A DNA stretch of 64,000 nt from Tsukamurella pulmonis (GCF_900103175.1 NZ_FNLF01000002.1:2432136-2496135); one strand, 5' to 3'. Positions 1 to 9,303 are shown, numbered from the stretch's first letter. Made by a program: numbers and translations. The notes: generated by a model from the sequence alone, not told the origin.

Positions 1-106
1 GACGGTTCCCTCGTCCATTCGGCGTGGTGCACGACCGGGATCGCGGCGCGCGCAGGCCCGCCGATGCGGGCCTCCGGCCCGAAATCCACGGCCGGATGAG
101 GCCGCA

Positions 107-112
107 TAGGGT
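107..112 (+). promoter_or_regulatory. -10 hexamer of mshC (leaderless arrangement)
   Basis: TAGGGT lies exactly 6 bases before the mshC ATG at 119. An RNA starting 6-7 bases after this hexamer would begin at the start codon. No Shine-Dalgarno sequence is placed for this ATG. The 106 bases before it hold no gene that I can support. Confidence 0.55.
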
Positions 113-118
113 GGGGGC

Positions 119-1363
119 ATGCGCTCCTGGCCGACTCCCACCGTCCCCAGCGTGCCCGGACCGTCGGTCCCGCTGCGCCTCTACGACACGTCCGACGCGG
201 TGGTGCGTCCCGTCAACCCCGGCGCCGTGGCGGGCATGTACGTCTGCGGCATCACCCCCTACGACGCCACGCACCTGGGGCACGCCGCCACCTACCTCGC
301 CTTCGACCTGGTCAATCGGGTGCTGCGGGACAACGGGCACGATGTGCACTACGTGCAGAACATCACCGACGTCGACGATCCGCTGTTCGAGCGCGCGGAG
401 CGCGACGGCGTGGACTGGCGCGATCTGGGGGCCCGCGAGATCGAGCTGTTCCGGGAGGACATGGAGGCGCTGCGGGTCATCCCGCCGCGCGACTACATCG
501 GCGCCGTGGAGTCGGTCGACGAGGTCGTCGAGTACGTCGGCAAGCTCCTCGACAACGGCTCGGCGTACGTCGTCGACGACGCGCAGTACCCGGACGTGTA
601 CTACCGCGCCGACGCCACCGAGCAGTTCGGATACGAGTCCGGCTACGACCGCGCGACGATGGAGAAGTTCTTCGCCGAACGCGGCGGCGATCCCGACCGC
701 CCGGGCAAGCGCGACGCCATCGACCCGATCCTGTGGCGCGCGGAGCGGCCCGGCGAGCCGTCCTGGCCCTCACCGCAGGGCCCCGGGCGGCCCGGCTGGC
801 ACATCGAGTGCGCGGCGATCGCCGCGAACCGGATCGGCGCCAGCATCGACATCCAGGGCGGCGGCAGCGACCTGATCTTCCCGCACCACGAGTACTCGGC
901 CGCCCACGTCGAGGCGGCGACGGGGGAGCGCCGGTTCGCGCGGCACTACGTGCACGCGGCGATGATCGGCCTGGACGGCGAGAAGATGTCCAAGAGCCGC
1001 GGCAATCTCGTCTTCGTCTCGAAGCTGCGGCGCTCGGGCGTCGACCCCGCGGCGATCCGCCTCGGCCTGTTCGAGGGGCACTACCGGCAGGATCGGCCGT
1101 GGTCCGACGAGGTCCTGCAGCGCGCGCAGGCGCGCCTGGGCCTGTGGCGGCGCGCCTTCCAGGCCTCGTCGGCCCCCGACGGCGACGAGCTGATCGCGCG
1201 GGTCCGCCGCTACCTGGCGGACGATCTGGACACGCCGCACGCCCTCGCGGCGATCGACGCCTGGGCCGAGAAGGCCGTCACCGTCGGCGGGCCCGACGCC
1301 GGCGCTCCGGCGGCCGTGGCGACCGCGATCGACGCGCTGCTCGGCGTACCTGCCGCGGTCTGA
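119..1363 (+). CDS. mshC: Cysteine:glucosaminyl-inositol ligase MshC
   Basis: MshC joins L-cysteine to the amino group of GlcN-Ins using ATP, the third step of mycothiol synthesis in the cytoplasm. The 414-residue protein is a class I aminoacyl-tRNA-synthetase relative. Visible motifs are Cys43 in [10 protein letters not shown] (zinc and cysteine site), the HIGH-like THLGHA at about 51-56, and KMSKS at 289-293. Its length matches MshC and is shorter than CysRS, and it lacks the CysRS anticodon-binding tail. The ATG at 119 is supported by the -10 spacing and by alignment with the start region of mycobacterial MshC. A small unknown gene follows 25 bases downstream behind its own -10. Mycothiol is specific to actinobacteria, which supports the host assignment. 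Confidence 0.95.
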   Translation: MRSWPTPTVPSVPGPSVPLRLYDTSDAVVRPVNPGAVAGMYVCGITPYDATHLGHAATYLAFDLVNRVLRDNGHDVHYVQNITDVDDPLFERAERDGVDWRDLGAREIELFREDMEALRVIPPRDYIGAVESVDEVVEYVGKLLDNGSAYVVDDAQYPDVYYRADATEQFGYESGYDRATMEKFFAERGGDPDRPGKRDAIDPILWRAERPGEPSWPSPQGPGRPGWHIECAAIAANRIGASIDIQGGGSDLIFPHHEYSAAHVEAATGERRFARHYVHAAMIGLDGEKMSKSRGNLVFVSKLRRSGVDPAAIRLGLFEGHYRQDRPWSDEVLQRAQARLGLWRRAFQASSAPDGDELIARVRRYLADDLDTPHALAAIDAWAEKAVTVGGPDAGAPAAVATAIDALLGVPAAV

Positions 1364-1376
1364 GCGCCCGACACGA

Positions 1377-1382
1377 TATATT
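1377..1382 (+). promoter_or_regulatory. -10 hexamer TATATT before small gene (leaderless)
   Basis: TATATT is 6 bases before the GTG at 1389, in a short AT-rich patch that stands out against the surrounding GC-rich sequence. This is one of the closest matches to the TATAAT consensus in the window. Confidence 0.6.
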
Positions 1383-1388
1383 GCGCCT

Positions 1389-1700
1389 GTGAGGACCGTC
1401 AGCGAGCTGGCCCCGGATCTGACCGAGGGCGTGTGGACCGTTCAGACCCGCACGTCCACGTACGTGGTGGATCTGGGGGAGATGACCCTGATGCGCGCCC
1501 CCGGCATCGGCGGCGAGGCCGAGGGCGAGCAGTGGAGCATCAGCTCGCTGCGCCGCGATTCGGAGGACATCCCCCTGCTCGGTATCAAGAGCTGCCGCGT
1601 CGGCGAATCGGCCCAGTTCTGGGTCCGCGCGGCCGACGATCCGGACGTGCGTACCTGGCGCATCACCACGCCGGTCGTCTCCATCGAGCGGATCGGCTAG
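1389..1700 (+). CDS. Conserved-looking hypothetical protein, 103 aa
   Basis: I do not recognise a family. The protein is soluble, acidic to neutral, with no signal peptide or membrane segment. It contains short beta-rich stretches (TSTYVVDLGEM, EQWSISSLRR, ITTPVVSIERI), suggesting a small beta-sheet fold. The GTG start at 1389 is chosen because TATATT sits 6 bases upstream. It follows mshC in the same direction and converges on the PAC2 gene. Codon use is typical of the core genes, so it is probably a real, vertically inherited gene. No function is proposed. Confidence 0.75.
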   Translation: MRTVSELAPDLTEGVWTVQTRTSTYVVDLGEMTLMRAPGIGGEAEGEQWSISSLRRDSEDIPLLGIKSCRVGESAQFWVRAADDPDVRTWRITTPVVSIERIG

Positions 1701-1716
1701 CGCCGACGGCTCCGTC

Positions 1717-2571
1717 CTACGGACCCGTGCCGGGATCCCGGCGCCGCAAGTACTTCTCGAACTCCTCCGCGATGGCGTCGGCGTCGATGTGCTGCTCGAC
1801 GTCCACCGCCTCCGCGTCGCCGCGCTCCTCCAGCCCGCGCACGTAGTCGGAGACGTCCTCGTCGTCCTCGGTCATCTCGTTGACCGACGCCTCCCACGCT
1901 TCGGCGCGGGCGGGCAGGTCGCCGAGCGGGACGGCCAGATCCAGGACCTGTTCCACCCGCTGCAGCAACGCGACGGTGGCCTTCGGGTTCGGCGGCTGCG
2001 AGACGTAGTGCGGGACGGCGGCCCAGAACGAGACAGCGGGGAATCCCGCGCGCACGCAGGCGTCCTGCAGCACGCCGGTGATCCCCGTCGGGCCCTCGTA
2101 GCGGTTCTGCTCGAGCCCGAAGCGCTTCGCCGATTCCGCGTCGTAACCCGCGCCGGTCACCGGCACGGGGCGGGTGTGCGGCGTGTCCGCGAGGAGCGAG
2201 CCCAGGATGACGACGCTGTCGATGTGCAGCTCGGCGAAGACGGTCAGGAGCTGATCGCAGAAGGCGCGCCACCGGAAGTTCGGCTCGGTGCCGCGCAGCA
2301 GCACCACGTCCCGGTCCGCCTTGGGCGGGCGACACACCGACAACGTGGTCGACGGCCACTCGACGGCGCGGGTCACCCCGTCGATCTGCTTGATGATGGG
2401 GCGATTGACCTGGAAATCGTAGAAGTCGTCCGAATCGACCTCGGTGATCAGCGTCGCGTCCCAGGTCAGTTCGAGGTGCTCGACGGCGCCGGACGCCGCG
2501 TCACCCGCGTCGTTCCAGCCCTCGAACGCCGCGATGAGCACGGGGCGGTCGAGCTTCGGCAAGGGCGTCAC
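1717..2571 (-). CDS. PAC2-family protein
   Basis: This 284-residue protein belongs to the PAC2 family, named for a eukaryotic proteasome assembly chaperone; its actinobacterial role is unsettled. Family marks are the N-terminal PVLIAAFEGWNDAGDAAS, the LRGTEPNFRWRAF stretch and the central VILGSLLADTPHTRPVPVTG. It is the counterpart of Rv2125, which also lies next to metH in M. tuberculosis. The GTG at 2571 is preceded by TACCCT with a 7-base spacer on the minus strand. It is divergent from metH. The acidic C-terminus (EDDEDVSDYVRGLEERG) is likely helical. Although about 13 kb from the proteasome genes, no direct link can be shown from sequence. Confidence 0.88.
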   Translation of the reverse strand: MTPLPKLDRPVLIAAFEGWNDAGDAASGAVEHLELTWDATLITEVDSDDFYDFQVNRPIIKQIDGVTRAVEWPSTTLSVCRPPKADRDVVLLRGTEPNFRWRAFCDQLLTVFAELHIDSVVILGSLLADTPHTRPVPVTGAGYDAESAKRFGLEQNRYEGPTGITGVLQDACVRAGFPAVSFWAAVPHYVSQPPNPKATVALLQRVEQVLDLAVPLGDLPARAEAWEASVNEMTEDDEDVSDYVRGLEERGDAEAVDVEQHIDADAIAEEFEKYLRRRDPGTGP

Positions 2572-2578
2572 TTCGATC

Positions 2579-2584
2579 AGGGTA
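2579..2584 (-). promoter_or_regulatory. -10 hexamer of PAC2 gene
   Basis: On the minus strand this reads TACCCT, 7 bases before the GTG at 2571. The divergent metH gene uses the identical hexamer TACCCT 38 bases away on the other strand. Confidence 0.5.
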
Positions 2585-2621
2585 CGCGCCGGGTGTGACG
2601 AGGCGATTTGCCGTCACCGAC

Positions 2622-2627
2622 TACCCT
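2622..2627 (+). promoter_or_regulatory. -10 hexamer of metH (leaderless)
   Basis: TACCCT is followed by 6 bases and then the metH ATG at 2634. The spacing leaves no room for a 5' UTR, so a B12 or SAM riboswitch in front of metH is excluded if this is the main promoter. Confidence 0.55.
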
Positions 2628-2633
2628 TGAACC

Positions 2634-5600
2634 ATGACCCGTACGCATCAGCAGCCGCTGCAGTCGAGTTTCCTGGAGGCGGCATCACGCCGTGTACTCA
2701 TAGGCGACGGTGCGATGGGCACGATGTTGCAGGCAGCGGACCTGACCCTGGACGATTTCCTGGGCCTGGAGGGCTGCAACGAGATCCTCAACGACACCCG
2801 TCCGGACGTGCTGGAGGGGATTCACCGCGCCTACTTCGCCGCGGGCGCGGACGCCGTGGAGACCAACACGTTCGGCTGCAACCTGTCGAACCTCGGCGAT
2901 TACGACATCGCCGATCGGATCCGCGAGCTGTCCGAGAAGGGCACCGCGATCGCCCGGCGGGTGGCCGACGAGTTCGCCGCGGACGGCACGCCCCGCTTCG
3001 TCCTGGCCTCCATGGGCCCCGGCACCAAGCTGCCGACGCTGGGCCACACGTCGTTCGCGGTGATCCGCGACGCCTACGCCGAGGCCGCGCGCGGCATGAT
3101 CGACGGTGGCGCGGACGCCTTCCTCATCGAGACCTGCCAGGACATCCTGCAGTCGAAGGCCGCCGTCCTGGGCTGCCAGGTGGCGATGGCGGAGCTGGAG
3201 AAGCGGATCCCGATCATCGTGCACGTCACGGTCGAGACCACCGGCACCATGCTGCTCGGCTCGGAGATCGGCGCGGCGCTCACGGCGCTGGAGCCGCTGG
3301 GCATCGACATGATCGGCCTGAACTGCGCCACCGGCCCGGCGGAGATGAGCGAGCACCTGCGCCACCTGTCGCGGCACTCGACCATCCCCGTGTCGGTGAT
3401 GCCGAACGCGGGCCTGCCCGTCCTGGGCAAGAACGGCGCGGAGTACCCGCTCACCCCGGAGGAGCTGGCGGAGGCACTGTCCGGCTTCGTCGGCGAGTTC
3501 GGCCTGAGCTTCGTCGGCGGCTGCTGCGGCACCACCCCCGAGCACATCCGGCAGGTCGCCGAGGCGGTCCGGACCGTCGAGAAGGCGCAGCGCGTCCCGG
3601 AGACCGAGAGCTCGGTCAGCTCGCTGTACACCTCGGTGCCGTTCGCGCAGGACTCGTCGATCCTGATGATCGCCGAGCGCACGAACTCGAACGGCTCCAA
3701 GGCCTTCCGCGACGCGATGCTCGCCGGCGACCACGACAAGTGCGTCGACATCGCCAAGGATCAGGTGCGCGACGGCGCGCACATGCTCGACCTGAACGTC
3801 GACTACGTGGGCCGCGACGGCGCCGCGGACATGGCGGCTCTGGCGTCCCGGTTCGCCACCGCGTCCACGCTGCCGGTCATGATCGACTCCACCGAGCCCG
3901 CGGTCATCCAGGCCGGCCTGGAGCACCTCGGCGGGCGCTGCGCGGTGAACTCGGTGAACTACGAGGACGGCGACGGCCCGGAGTCGCGGTTCACCAAGAT
4001 CATGGAGCAGGTCGTCGCGCACGGCGCCGCGGTCGTGGCACTGACCATCGACGAGGAGGGCCAGGCCCGCACCGCCGAGTGGAAGGTGCGGATCGCCGAG
4101 CGGCTCATCGCCGACCTCACCGAGAACTGGGGCCTGAGCCTCGACGACGTCATCATCGACCCGCTGGTGTTCCCGATCTCCACCGGCCAGGAGGAGGTCC
4201 GGCGCGACGCGCTGGAGACCATCGAGGCCGTGCGGATCCTGCACGCGAAGTACCCGGACCTCCACTTCACCGTCGGCCTGTCGAACGTGAGCTTCGGCCT
4301 CAACCCGGCCGCCCGACAGGTGCTCAACTCGGTGTTCCTCCACGAGCTGACCGAGGCGGGCCTCGACTCGGCGATCCTGCACGCCTCGAAGATCCTGCCG
4401 ATGAGCAGGATCGAGGACGTCCAGCGCGAGACCGCGCTCGACCTGGTCTACGACCGCCGCGGCCTCGACGGCCTGCAGTCGCAGGGGGACCCGGACTACA
4501 ACCCGCTGTCGAAGCTCATGGAGCTGTTCGAGGGCGTCTCCGCCGCCGGCGCCCGCGAGTCCCGCGCGCAGGAGCTCGCGAAGCTGCCGCTGTTCGAGCG
4601 GCTCGAGCGGCGCATCGTCGACGGCGAGCGGGAGGGCCTGGACGCCGACCTGGACGCTGCGCTGCAGGAGAAGCCGGCGCTGGCGATCATCAACGAGACG
4701 CTGCTCTCGGGCATGAAGACGGTCGGCGAGCTGTTCGGCTCCGGCCAGATGCAGCTGCCCTTCGTGCTGCAGTCCGCCGAGGTGATGAAGGCCGCCGTCG
4801 CGTACCTCGAGCCGCACATGGAGAAGTCCGACGACGATGCCGGCAAGGGCCGGATCGTGCTCGCCACCGTCAAGGGCGACGTGCACGACATCGGCAAGAA
4901 CCTGGTCGACATCATCCTCTCCAACAACGGCTACGAAGTGGTCAACATCGGCATCAAGCAGCCGATCGCCGCCATCGTCGAGGCCGCGGAGGACAAGCAC
5001 GCCGACGTGATCGGCATGTCCGGGCTGCTGGTGAAGTCCACCGTGGTGATGAAGGAGAACCTCGAGGAGCTCAACACCCGCGGCCTGGGGGAGAAGTACC
5101 CGGTGCTGCTGGGCGGCGCGGCCCTGACCCGCGCCTACGTCGAGAACGACCTCGCCGAGGTCTACGCGGGCGAGGTCAGTTACGCGCGCGACGCCTTCGA
5201 GGGGCTGCGCCTCATGGACGACATCATGGCGCTCAAGCGCGGCGAGGGGCCCGATCCCGACAGCCCGGAGGCCCTCGCGGCCGCGGAGAAGGCCCGCGAG
5301 CGCAAGGAGCGCCACGCCCGCAGCCGGCGCATCGCCGAGAAGCGCAAGGCAGAGGCCGCGCCCGTCGTGGTGCCGGACCGTTCCGACGTCGCGCTGGACT
5401 TCGAGGTCGCCACCCCGCCGTTCTGGGGCACCCGCGTGGTCAAGGGCATCGCGATCAGCGAGTACGCCTCGCTGCTTGACGAGCGCGCGCTGTTCTTCGG
5501 CCAGTGGGGCCTGCGCGGCGCTCGTAAGGGCGAGGGACCGTCGTACGAGGAGCTGGTGGAGACCGAGGGCCGGCCCCGGCTGCGGTACTGGCTCGACAAG

Positions 5601-6239
5601 CTCAAGGCGGAGCAGATCCTCGACCATGCCGCCGTGGTCTACGGCTACTTCCCGGCGGTGAGCCACGGCAACGTGATCGACGTGCTGGAGTCGCCGGAAC
5701 CCGATGCGCCCGTGCGGTACTCGTTCGAGTTCCCGCGGCAGCAGCGCGGCCGTTTCCTCGCGATCTCGGACTTCATCCGCGACCGCGAGACCGCGAAGGC
5801 CCGTGGTGAGGTCGACGTGCTGCCGTTCCAGCTGGTCACGATGGGGCAGCCGATCGCCGACGCGGCGAACGAGCTGTTCGCCGCGAACAGCTACCGCGAC
5901 TACCTGGAGTTGCACGGCATCGGCGTGCAGCTCACCGAGGCGCTCGCGGAGCGCTGGCACCAGCGGGTGCGGCAGGAGCTGATCCTGCCCGGCGGCCGCA
6001 AGGTCGCGGACACGGACCCCACGGCGGTCACCGACTTCTTCGACCTCAAGTACCTGGGCGCGCGCTACAGCTTCGGCTACGGCGCCTGCCCGGACCTCGA
6101 GGACCGCGCGAAGATGGTCGACCTGCTCCAGCCCGAGCGGATCGGCGTGGAGCTGTCGGAGGAGCTGCAGCTGCACCCCGAGCAGTCCACCGACGCCTTC
6201 GTCCTCACCCACCCCGAGGCGAAGTACTTCAACACCTAG
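2634..6239 (+). CDS. metH: Cobalamin-dependent methionine synthase MetH
   Basis: MetH transfers the methyl group of 5-methyltetrahydrofolate to homocysteine through methylcobalamin. The 1201-residue chain has all four modules: homocysteine domain (about 1-330; zinc ligands Cys231, Cys297, Cys298), pterin domain (about 335-620; MIAERTNSNG motif), cap and B12 domain (about 640-880), and the C-terminal reactivation domain that binds SAM (about 920-1201). The cobalt-ligand motif DxHxxG is present as DVHDIG with His751 as the axial ligand. The length is usual for the family. It stands alone behind a leaderless-type promoter. Several genes for making its cofactor (cobL, M, K, IJ, H, G, N) lie 37-52 kb downstream in the window. 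Confidence 0.97.
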   Translation: MTRTHQQPLQSSFLEAASRRVLIGDGAMGTMLQAADLTLDDFLGLEGCNEILNDTRPDVLEGIHRAYFAAGADAVETNTFGCNLSNLGDYDIADRIRELSEKGTAIARRVADEFAADGTPRFVLASMGPGTKLPTLGHTSFAVIRDAYAEAARGMIDGGADAFLIETCQDILQSKAAVLGCQVAMAELEKRIPIIVHVTVETTGTMLLGSEIGAALTALEPLGIDMIGLNCATGPAEMSEHLRHLSRHSTIPVSVMPNAGLPVLGKNGAEYPLTPEELAEALSGFVGEFGLSFVGGCCGTTPEHIRQVAEAVRTVEKAQRVPETESSVSSLYTSVPFAQDSSILMIAERTNSNGSKAFRDAMLAGDHDKCVDIAKDQVRDGAHMLDLNVDYVGRDGAADMAALASRFATASTLPVMIDSTEPAVIQAGLEHLGGRCAVNSVNYEDGDGPESRFTKIMEQVVAHGAAVVALTIDEEGQARTAEWKVRIAERLIADLTENWGLSLDDVIIDPLVFPISTGQEEVRRDALETIEAVRILHAKYPDLHFTVGLSNVSFGLNPAARQVLNSVFLHELTEAGLDSAILHASKILPMSRIEDVQRETALDLVYDRRGLDGLQSQGDPDYNPLSKLMELFEGVSAAGARESRAQELAKLPLFERLERRIVDGEREGLDADLDAALQEKPALAIINETLLSGMKTVGELFGSGQMQLPFVLQSAEVMKAAVAYLEPHMEKSDDDAGKGRIVLATVKGDVHDIGKNLVDIILSNNGYEVVNIGIKQPIAAIVEAAEDKHADVIGMSGLLVKSTVVMKENLEELNTRGLGEKYPVLLGGAALTRAYVENDLAEVYAGEVSYARDAFEGLRLMDDIMALKRGEGPDPDSPEALAAAEKARERKERHARSRRIAEKRKAEAAPVVVPDRSDVALDFEVATPPFWGTRVVKGIAISEYASLLDERALFFGQWGLRGARKGEGPSYEELVETEGRPRLRYWLDKLKAEQILDHAAVVYGYFPAVSHGNVIDVLESPEPDAPVRYSFEFPRQQRGRFLAISDFIRDRETAKARGEVDVLPFQLVTMGQPIADAANELFAANSYRDYLELHGIGVQLTEALAERWHQRVRQELILPGGRKVADTDPTAVTDFFDLKYLGARYSFGYGACPDLEDRAKMVDLLQPERIGVELSEELQLHPEQSTDAFVLTHPEAKYFNT

Positions 6240-6249
6240 GCCGGCCCGG

Positions 6250-6429
6250 ATGGACGACTACCGCCTGCACCTGCAGGCCGGCGAGCCCGGTGAGGAGGGC
6301 GCCTGGTTCTGGCGTCTCGACGATGCCGCCGGCCTGCAGATCGCGGCGTCCTGGGCCGCGTCGCTGGCGGACGCTCTCGACGCCGTGAAACGGGTGTCCG
6401 CGGACCTCGGCCTCGACGGGACGACGTAG
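6250..6429 (+). CDS. Small hypothetical protein, 59 aa
   Basis: A short frame starting MDDYRLHLQAGEPGEEG and ending LGLDGTT, 10 bases after the metH stop. It is soluble with a probable C-terminal helix. Third codon positions are strongly G/C, unlike the next gene, which begins directly after its TAG at 6430. I recognise no family. It could be translated by coupling to metH. Its codon bias and the exact abutment with the next gene favour a real gene, but it is short. Confidence 0.55.
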   Translation: MDDYRLHLQAGEPGEEGAWFWRLDDAAGLQIAASWAASLADALDAVKRVSADLGLDGTT

Positions 6430-7191
6430 GTGGATAGCGAGGCGGTCAACGCCGCGGCGACCAGGTTCGAAAAGTTCCGGCGCAGTCGCATCGACCTCGT
6501 CAACGACGAGAATCCACTCACTCCTGCGGAATCCGAGGGGGTACCCGCCTGGTGGCGCGAACTCGGAAGCAACGGGAGGCGGAATGCGGCTCGAGTCGCC
6601 GCCGAATGGGCGAAGGTCTTTCCAACGGCGTTCGAGCGGTTACGCGACGAGGTCGCCGTAGCGTGTGAGGTGTACCCCGCGCGCCTGGAATCGCCGAAGC
6701 GATCCGGGGTCTGTCTGCTGTACGTGTTCGATCCCGTCGTGGAGGATCGCCCTTTGATCGCGCTCGGCTTCCCACCGGCGTCGAGCATCACGGGTATCGC
6801 TGCAACGCTCCCACCCGAACTGCACCAGTTCTACCTCGCGATGCACGACGGTTTCGACGCCAATGTCGCTGCCGGAGCAAAGTGTGTGCCGGGGTCGGGG
6901 GATCTGACCAACGCCCAAGAAGTAGCCGGGATGTACGACGAGACGCGCGAATACCTTGCGGTGCCCGTGCCGTACGAGCCACACGTGGCAGATCTCATTG
7001 CAATCTGGACTGACGACACTAGCGGCCTGCACGCATTCATCGACTCCACTCGGGCCGAGGGGAACTGCTGGCGTTCAGCGGGAGGCATCCTGGACTCCGT
7101 TGACGATGCCGCGTACCCCCGGAGTACCGCTCTCGACGAGATCGAGCAGGGAATCCTCCCCGAGATCGGTTGGTGGGACCGGCATGGTTGA
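6430..7191 (+). CDS. Hypothetical protein, possibly SUKH (SMI1/KNR4)-like
   Basis: A 253-residue soluble protein from a GTG that abuts the previous stop. The stretch LPPELHQFYLAMHDGF (about 137-152), the later LAVPVPYEP and the LIAIWTDDTSGLHAFID segment faintly resemble SUKH-fold proteins, many of which are immunity proteins of contact-dependent toxins. That resemblance is weak and is my inference. Third codon positions are visibly less G/C-rich than in metH or the nucleotidase gene, and the gene lies next to a broken Uma2 gene. Both facts suggest horizontal acquisition. No toxin gene is adjacent. It has no signal peptide or membrane segment. Confidence 0.7.
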   Translation: MDSEAVNAAATRFEKFRRSRIDLVNDENPLTPAESEGVPAWWRELGSNGRRNAARVAAEWAKVFPTAFERLRDEVAVACEVYPARLESPKRSGVCLLYVFDPVVEDRPLIALGFPPASSITGIAATLPPELHQFYLAMHDGFDANVAAGAKCVPGSGDLTNAQEVAGMYDETREYLAVPVPYEPHVADLIAIWTDDTSGLHAFIDSTRAEGNCWRSAGGILDSVDDAAYPRSTALDEIEQGILPEIGWWDRHG

Positions 7192-7196
7192 TGCAA

Positions 7197-7519
7197 CGGC
7201 TCAGATGAGAGCAGAGAGATCCACGACGAGGGGAGGGCACCGTCGATCGCGATGCGGTCGGTCACCGTCGGACCCTCGTACGCACCGTCGACCAGCGTGA
7301 GCACCTCCGCCGACGGGCCGTCGAGGTCGATAATCCAGTAGTGCCGGATCCAGGCAGCGGTGTCCTGGGCGCGCTTGACGACGCCGTCACGTCGCCGGGA
7401 ACCGAGCGACTGGGTTTCTACGGCCACGACCACATCGTCGCCTGCCAGCGGATCGGGTGCGTCGGCCCGGATCACCACGACGTCGGGCCGGCGTGCCCTC
7501 GCCGGGCGTCGGACCGTTC
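7197..7519 (-). pseudogene. Uma2-family endonuclease remnant (5'-truncated)
   Basis: Minus-strand reading gives about 105 residues of the C-terminal half of a Uma2-type PD-(D/E)xK nuclease. It includes RRPDVVVIRADAPDPLAGDD, a VAVE strand, KRAQDTAAWIRHYWIID and VLTLVDGAYEGPTV. The Asp, Glu and Lys of the nuclease core are still visible. The N-terminal half is missing: going upstream, the frame runs straight into the nucleotidase stop at 7520. The C-terminus loses similarity after TDRIAIDG and has no stop of its own at the expected place. No plausible start codon precedes the homologous part. It is therefore best called a decayed remnant. Confidence 0.7.
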
Positions 7520-9232
7520 CTACAGCTTCGTGATCCGGCTGGTGGGCACCTGCGGCTCCGGGGTGGCCTGCAGGTACGTCTCCAGCGCGTCGAGGTCGAT
7601 GCCGCCGACGGTGAGGTCGGTCGACTGGGTGAAGACGCTGAAGCCGTCGCCGCCCGCCGCGAGGAAGTTGTTCGTGGTCACCCGGTACTTCGCGACGGGG
7701 TTGAGCGGCTGGTCGCCGATCTTCACGCTCTCGCGCACCACCTTCCGGTTCGGCGCGCCGTTCGGGTCGTAGCTGTAGCCGATGCCCGACGGTGCCAGGA
7801 TCGTGGTCTTGGCGGGGTTCTGCCACTGCTGCTCGAGCAGGTCGATGATCTGCTGGCCGGTGAGGGAGACGGTGACCACCTGGTTGCCGAAGGGCTGCAC
7901 CGTGTACGCGGCGCCGTAGGTGACGTCGCCGCCCTTGAGGTCGGCGCGGACGCCGCCCGGGTTCATGAGCGCGATCTGGCCGGCGGCCTCGTTCGGCGGC
8001 CGGGTGGTGAAGAGCATCGCGTCGGCGATCACGTCGCCGAGCGGGGAGTCGCCACCGGGGAAGGCCTCGCGCTTCAGGTCGGTCGGGATCTTCCCGATCA
8101 CCCGGTCGGCGCGCGGCTTCGCCTCCTTCTCGTAGAACTCGACGAGCCGCTGCGTCGCGGCGTCGGCGGGCAGATCCCGGCTCACCACGCGGTTCACGGC
8201 CGTGGCCTTGGCCGCGGGACCGCTGAAGTCGAGCGTGATGTCGGTGATGAGGCGGCCGTAGGAGGCGGCCTGGGTGACGGTGCGGCCGTCGATGGTGCAG
8301 TTGTACGCCTGGTGCGAGTGCGCCGTGACCAGGGAGGTCACCGCGGGGTCGATCCGCTTGGCCAGGTCGGGCACCGGCGCGGAGACGTCGTGGCAGGAGT
8401 TCGGGTCCTGCTCACCGGAGCCCTTCTGCGCGCCGCCGTCGTGCATGGTCGCGACGATCGCCTGCGCGCCCGCGGCCTTGATCTCGGGGACGTACTTGTT
8501 GATCGCGTCCGCCTCGTCCCCGAAGCCGTAGCCGCGCACGCCCTCCGGGGCGACGATGGTCGCGGTCTCCGGCGTGACCGTGCCGATGACGGCGATCTTC
8601 TTCCCGCCGGCCTCGAACATCTTCCAGGGGACGGTGCCGGGCGGGAGCTGGCCCTGCTCGTTGGTCACGTTCGCGGCGAGGTACTGGTACGCGGCGCCGG
8701 TGAAGGGCTCGCCGGGCTCGCAGCCCTGCGGCGCACAGCCGCCCTTCTGCAGCCGCGCGAGTTCGATGGTGCCGTGGTCGAACTCGTGGTTGCCGACCGA
8801 GGAGGCCTGCAGGCCCACGGAATTGAGGAACTTGATCGTCGGCTCGTCGCGGAACAGTGCGGAGACCAGCGGGCTGGCGCTGACCAGGTCGCCCGCCGCG
8901 ACGGTGAGGTTGTTCGGGTACTGCTTCTTCAGTCGCTGCAGGGCCGTCGCGAAGTACGCGGCGCCGCCCGCCTCCTTGCCGCCGATCTTCCCCGTCGACC
9001 CCGTGGGCGGCTGCAGGTTGCCGTGGAAGTCGTTGAACGCCAGCAGGTGCACCTGGTCCGGATTCGCGGCGGGCAGGTCCTCGAACCCGGGCACGGTGAA
9101 GCTCGCCTTCGCCGTCGACGATCCGGCGGCGGACGACGACGGCGCCGCGTCGTTTCCGGAGGCGCCGCAGCCCGCGAGGAGCGCGGCGGTCGCGGTGAGG
9201 GCCAGGGCGGTGTGCAGGCTGCGAGTGCGCAT
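7520..9232 (-). CDS. Exported 5'-nucleotidase / metallophosphatase lipoprotein
   Basis: A 570-residue UshA-like enzyme expected to remove phosphate from nucleotides outside the cytoplasm. The N-terminus has a basic start (MRTRS), a hydrophobic stretch and the lipobox LLAGC, so it should be lipidated and anchored to the membrane. The metallophosphatase domain (about 60-340) shows FNDFHGN, SVGNHEFDHG and THSHQAYN. The 5'-nucleotidase C-terminal domain (about 370-550) shows GDVIADAMLFTT, MNPGGVRADL and the substrate loop FGNQVVTVSLTGQQI. The ATG at 9232 is chosen because it gives a clean signal peptide; an upstream in-frame ATG would bury it. The divergent HAD phosphatase starts 84 bases away, so the pair could serve phosphate or nucleotide salvage. 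Confidence 0.93.
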   Translation of the reverse strand: MRTRSLHTALALTATAALLAGCGASGNDAAPSSSAAGSSTAKASFTVPGFEDLPAANPDQVHLLAFNDFHGNLQPPTGSTGKIGGKEAGGAAYFATALQRLKKQYPNNLTVAAGDLVSASPLVSALFRDEPTIKFLNSVGLQASSVGNHEFDHGTIELARLQKGGCAPQGCEPGEPFTGAAYQYLAANVTNEQGQLPPGTVPWKMFEAGGKKIAVIGTVTPETATIVAPEGVRGYGFGDEADAINKYVPEIKAAGAQAIVATMHDGGAQKGSGEQDPNSCHDVSAPVPDLAKRIDPAVTSLVTAHSHQAYNCTIDGRTVTQAASYGRLITDITLDFSGPAAKATAVNRVVSRDLPADAATQRLVEFYEKEAKPRADRVIGKIPTDLKREAFPGGDSPLGDVIADAMLFTTRPPNEAAGQIALMNPGGVRADLKGGDVTYGAAYTVQPFGNQVVTVSLTGQQIIDLLEQQWQNPAKTTILAPSGIGYSYDPNGAPNRKVVRESVKIGDQPLNPVAKYRVTTNNFLAAGGDGFSVFTQSTDLTVGGIDLDALETYLQATPEPQVPTSRITKL

Positions 9233-9303
9233 GTCAGGGATTCGAACACAGGGAGCCATCGTTCGGGTGACGAATGAATTAACACCCCGTGCGTGCGCGG
9301 ATC

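Noticed and set aside
2444-5479. 1011-residue plus-strand frame overlapping metH
   Set aside because: Out-of-frame shadow of metH; Arg/Gly/Ala-rich low-complexity composition.
2685-6212. 1175-residue open frame on the minus strand opposite metH
   Set aside because: It mirrors metH in a GC-rich genome, where the antisense frame lacks stops. It has no recognisable domain and an Arg/Val/Leu/Asp-rich shadow composition.
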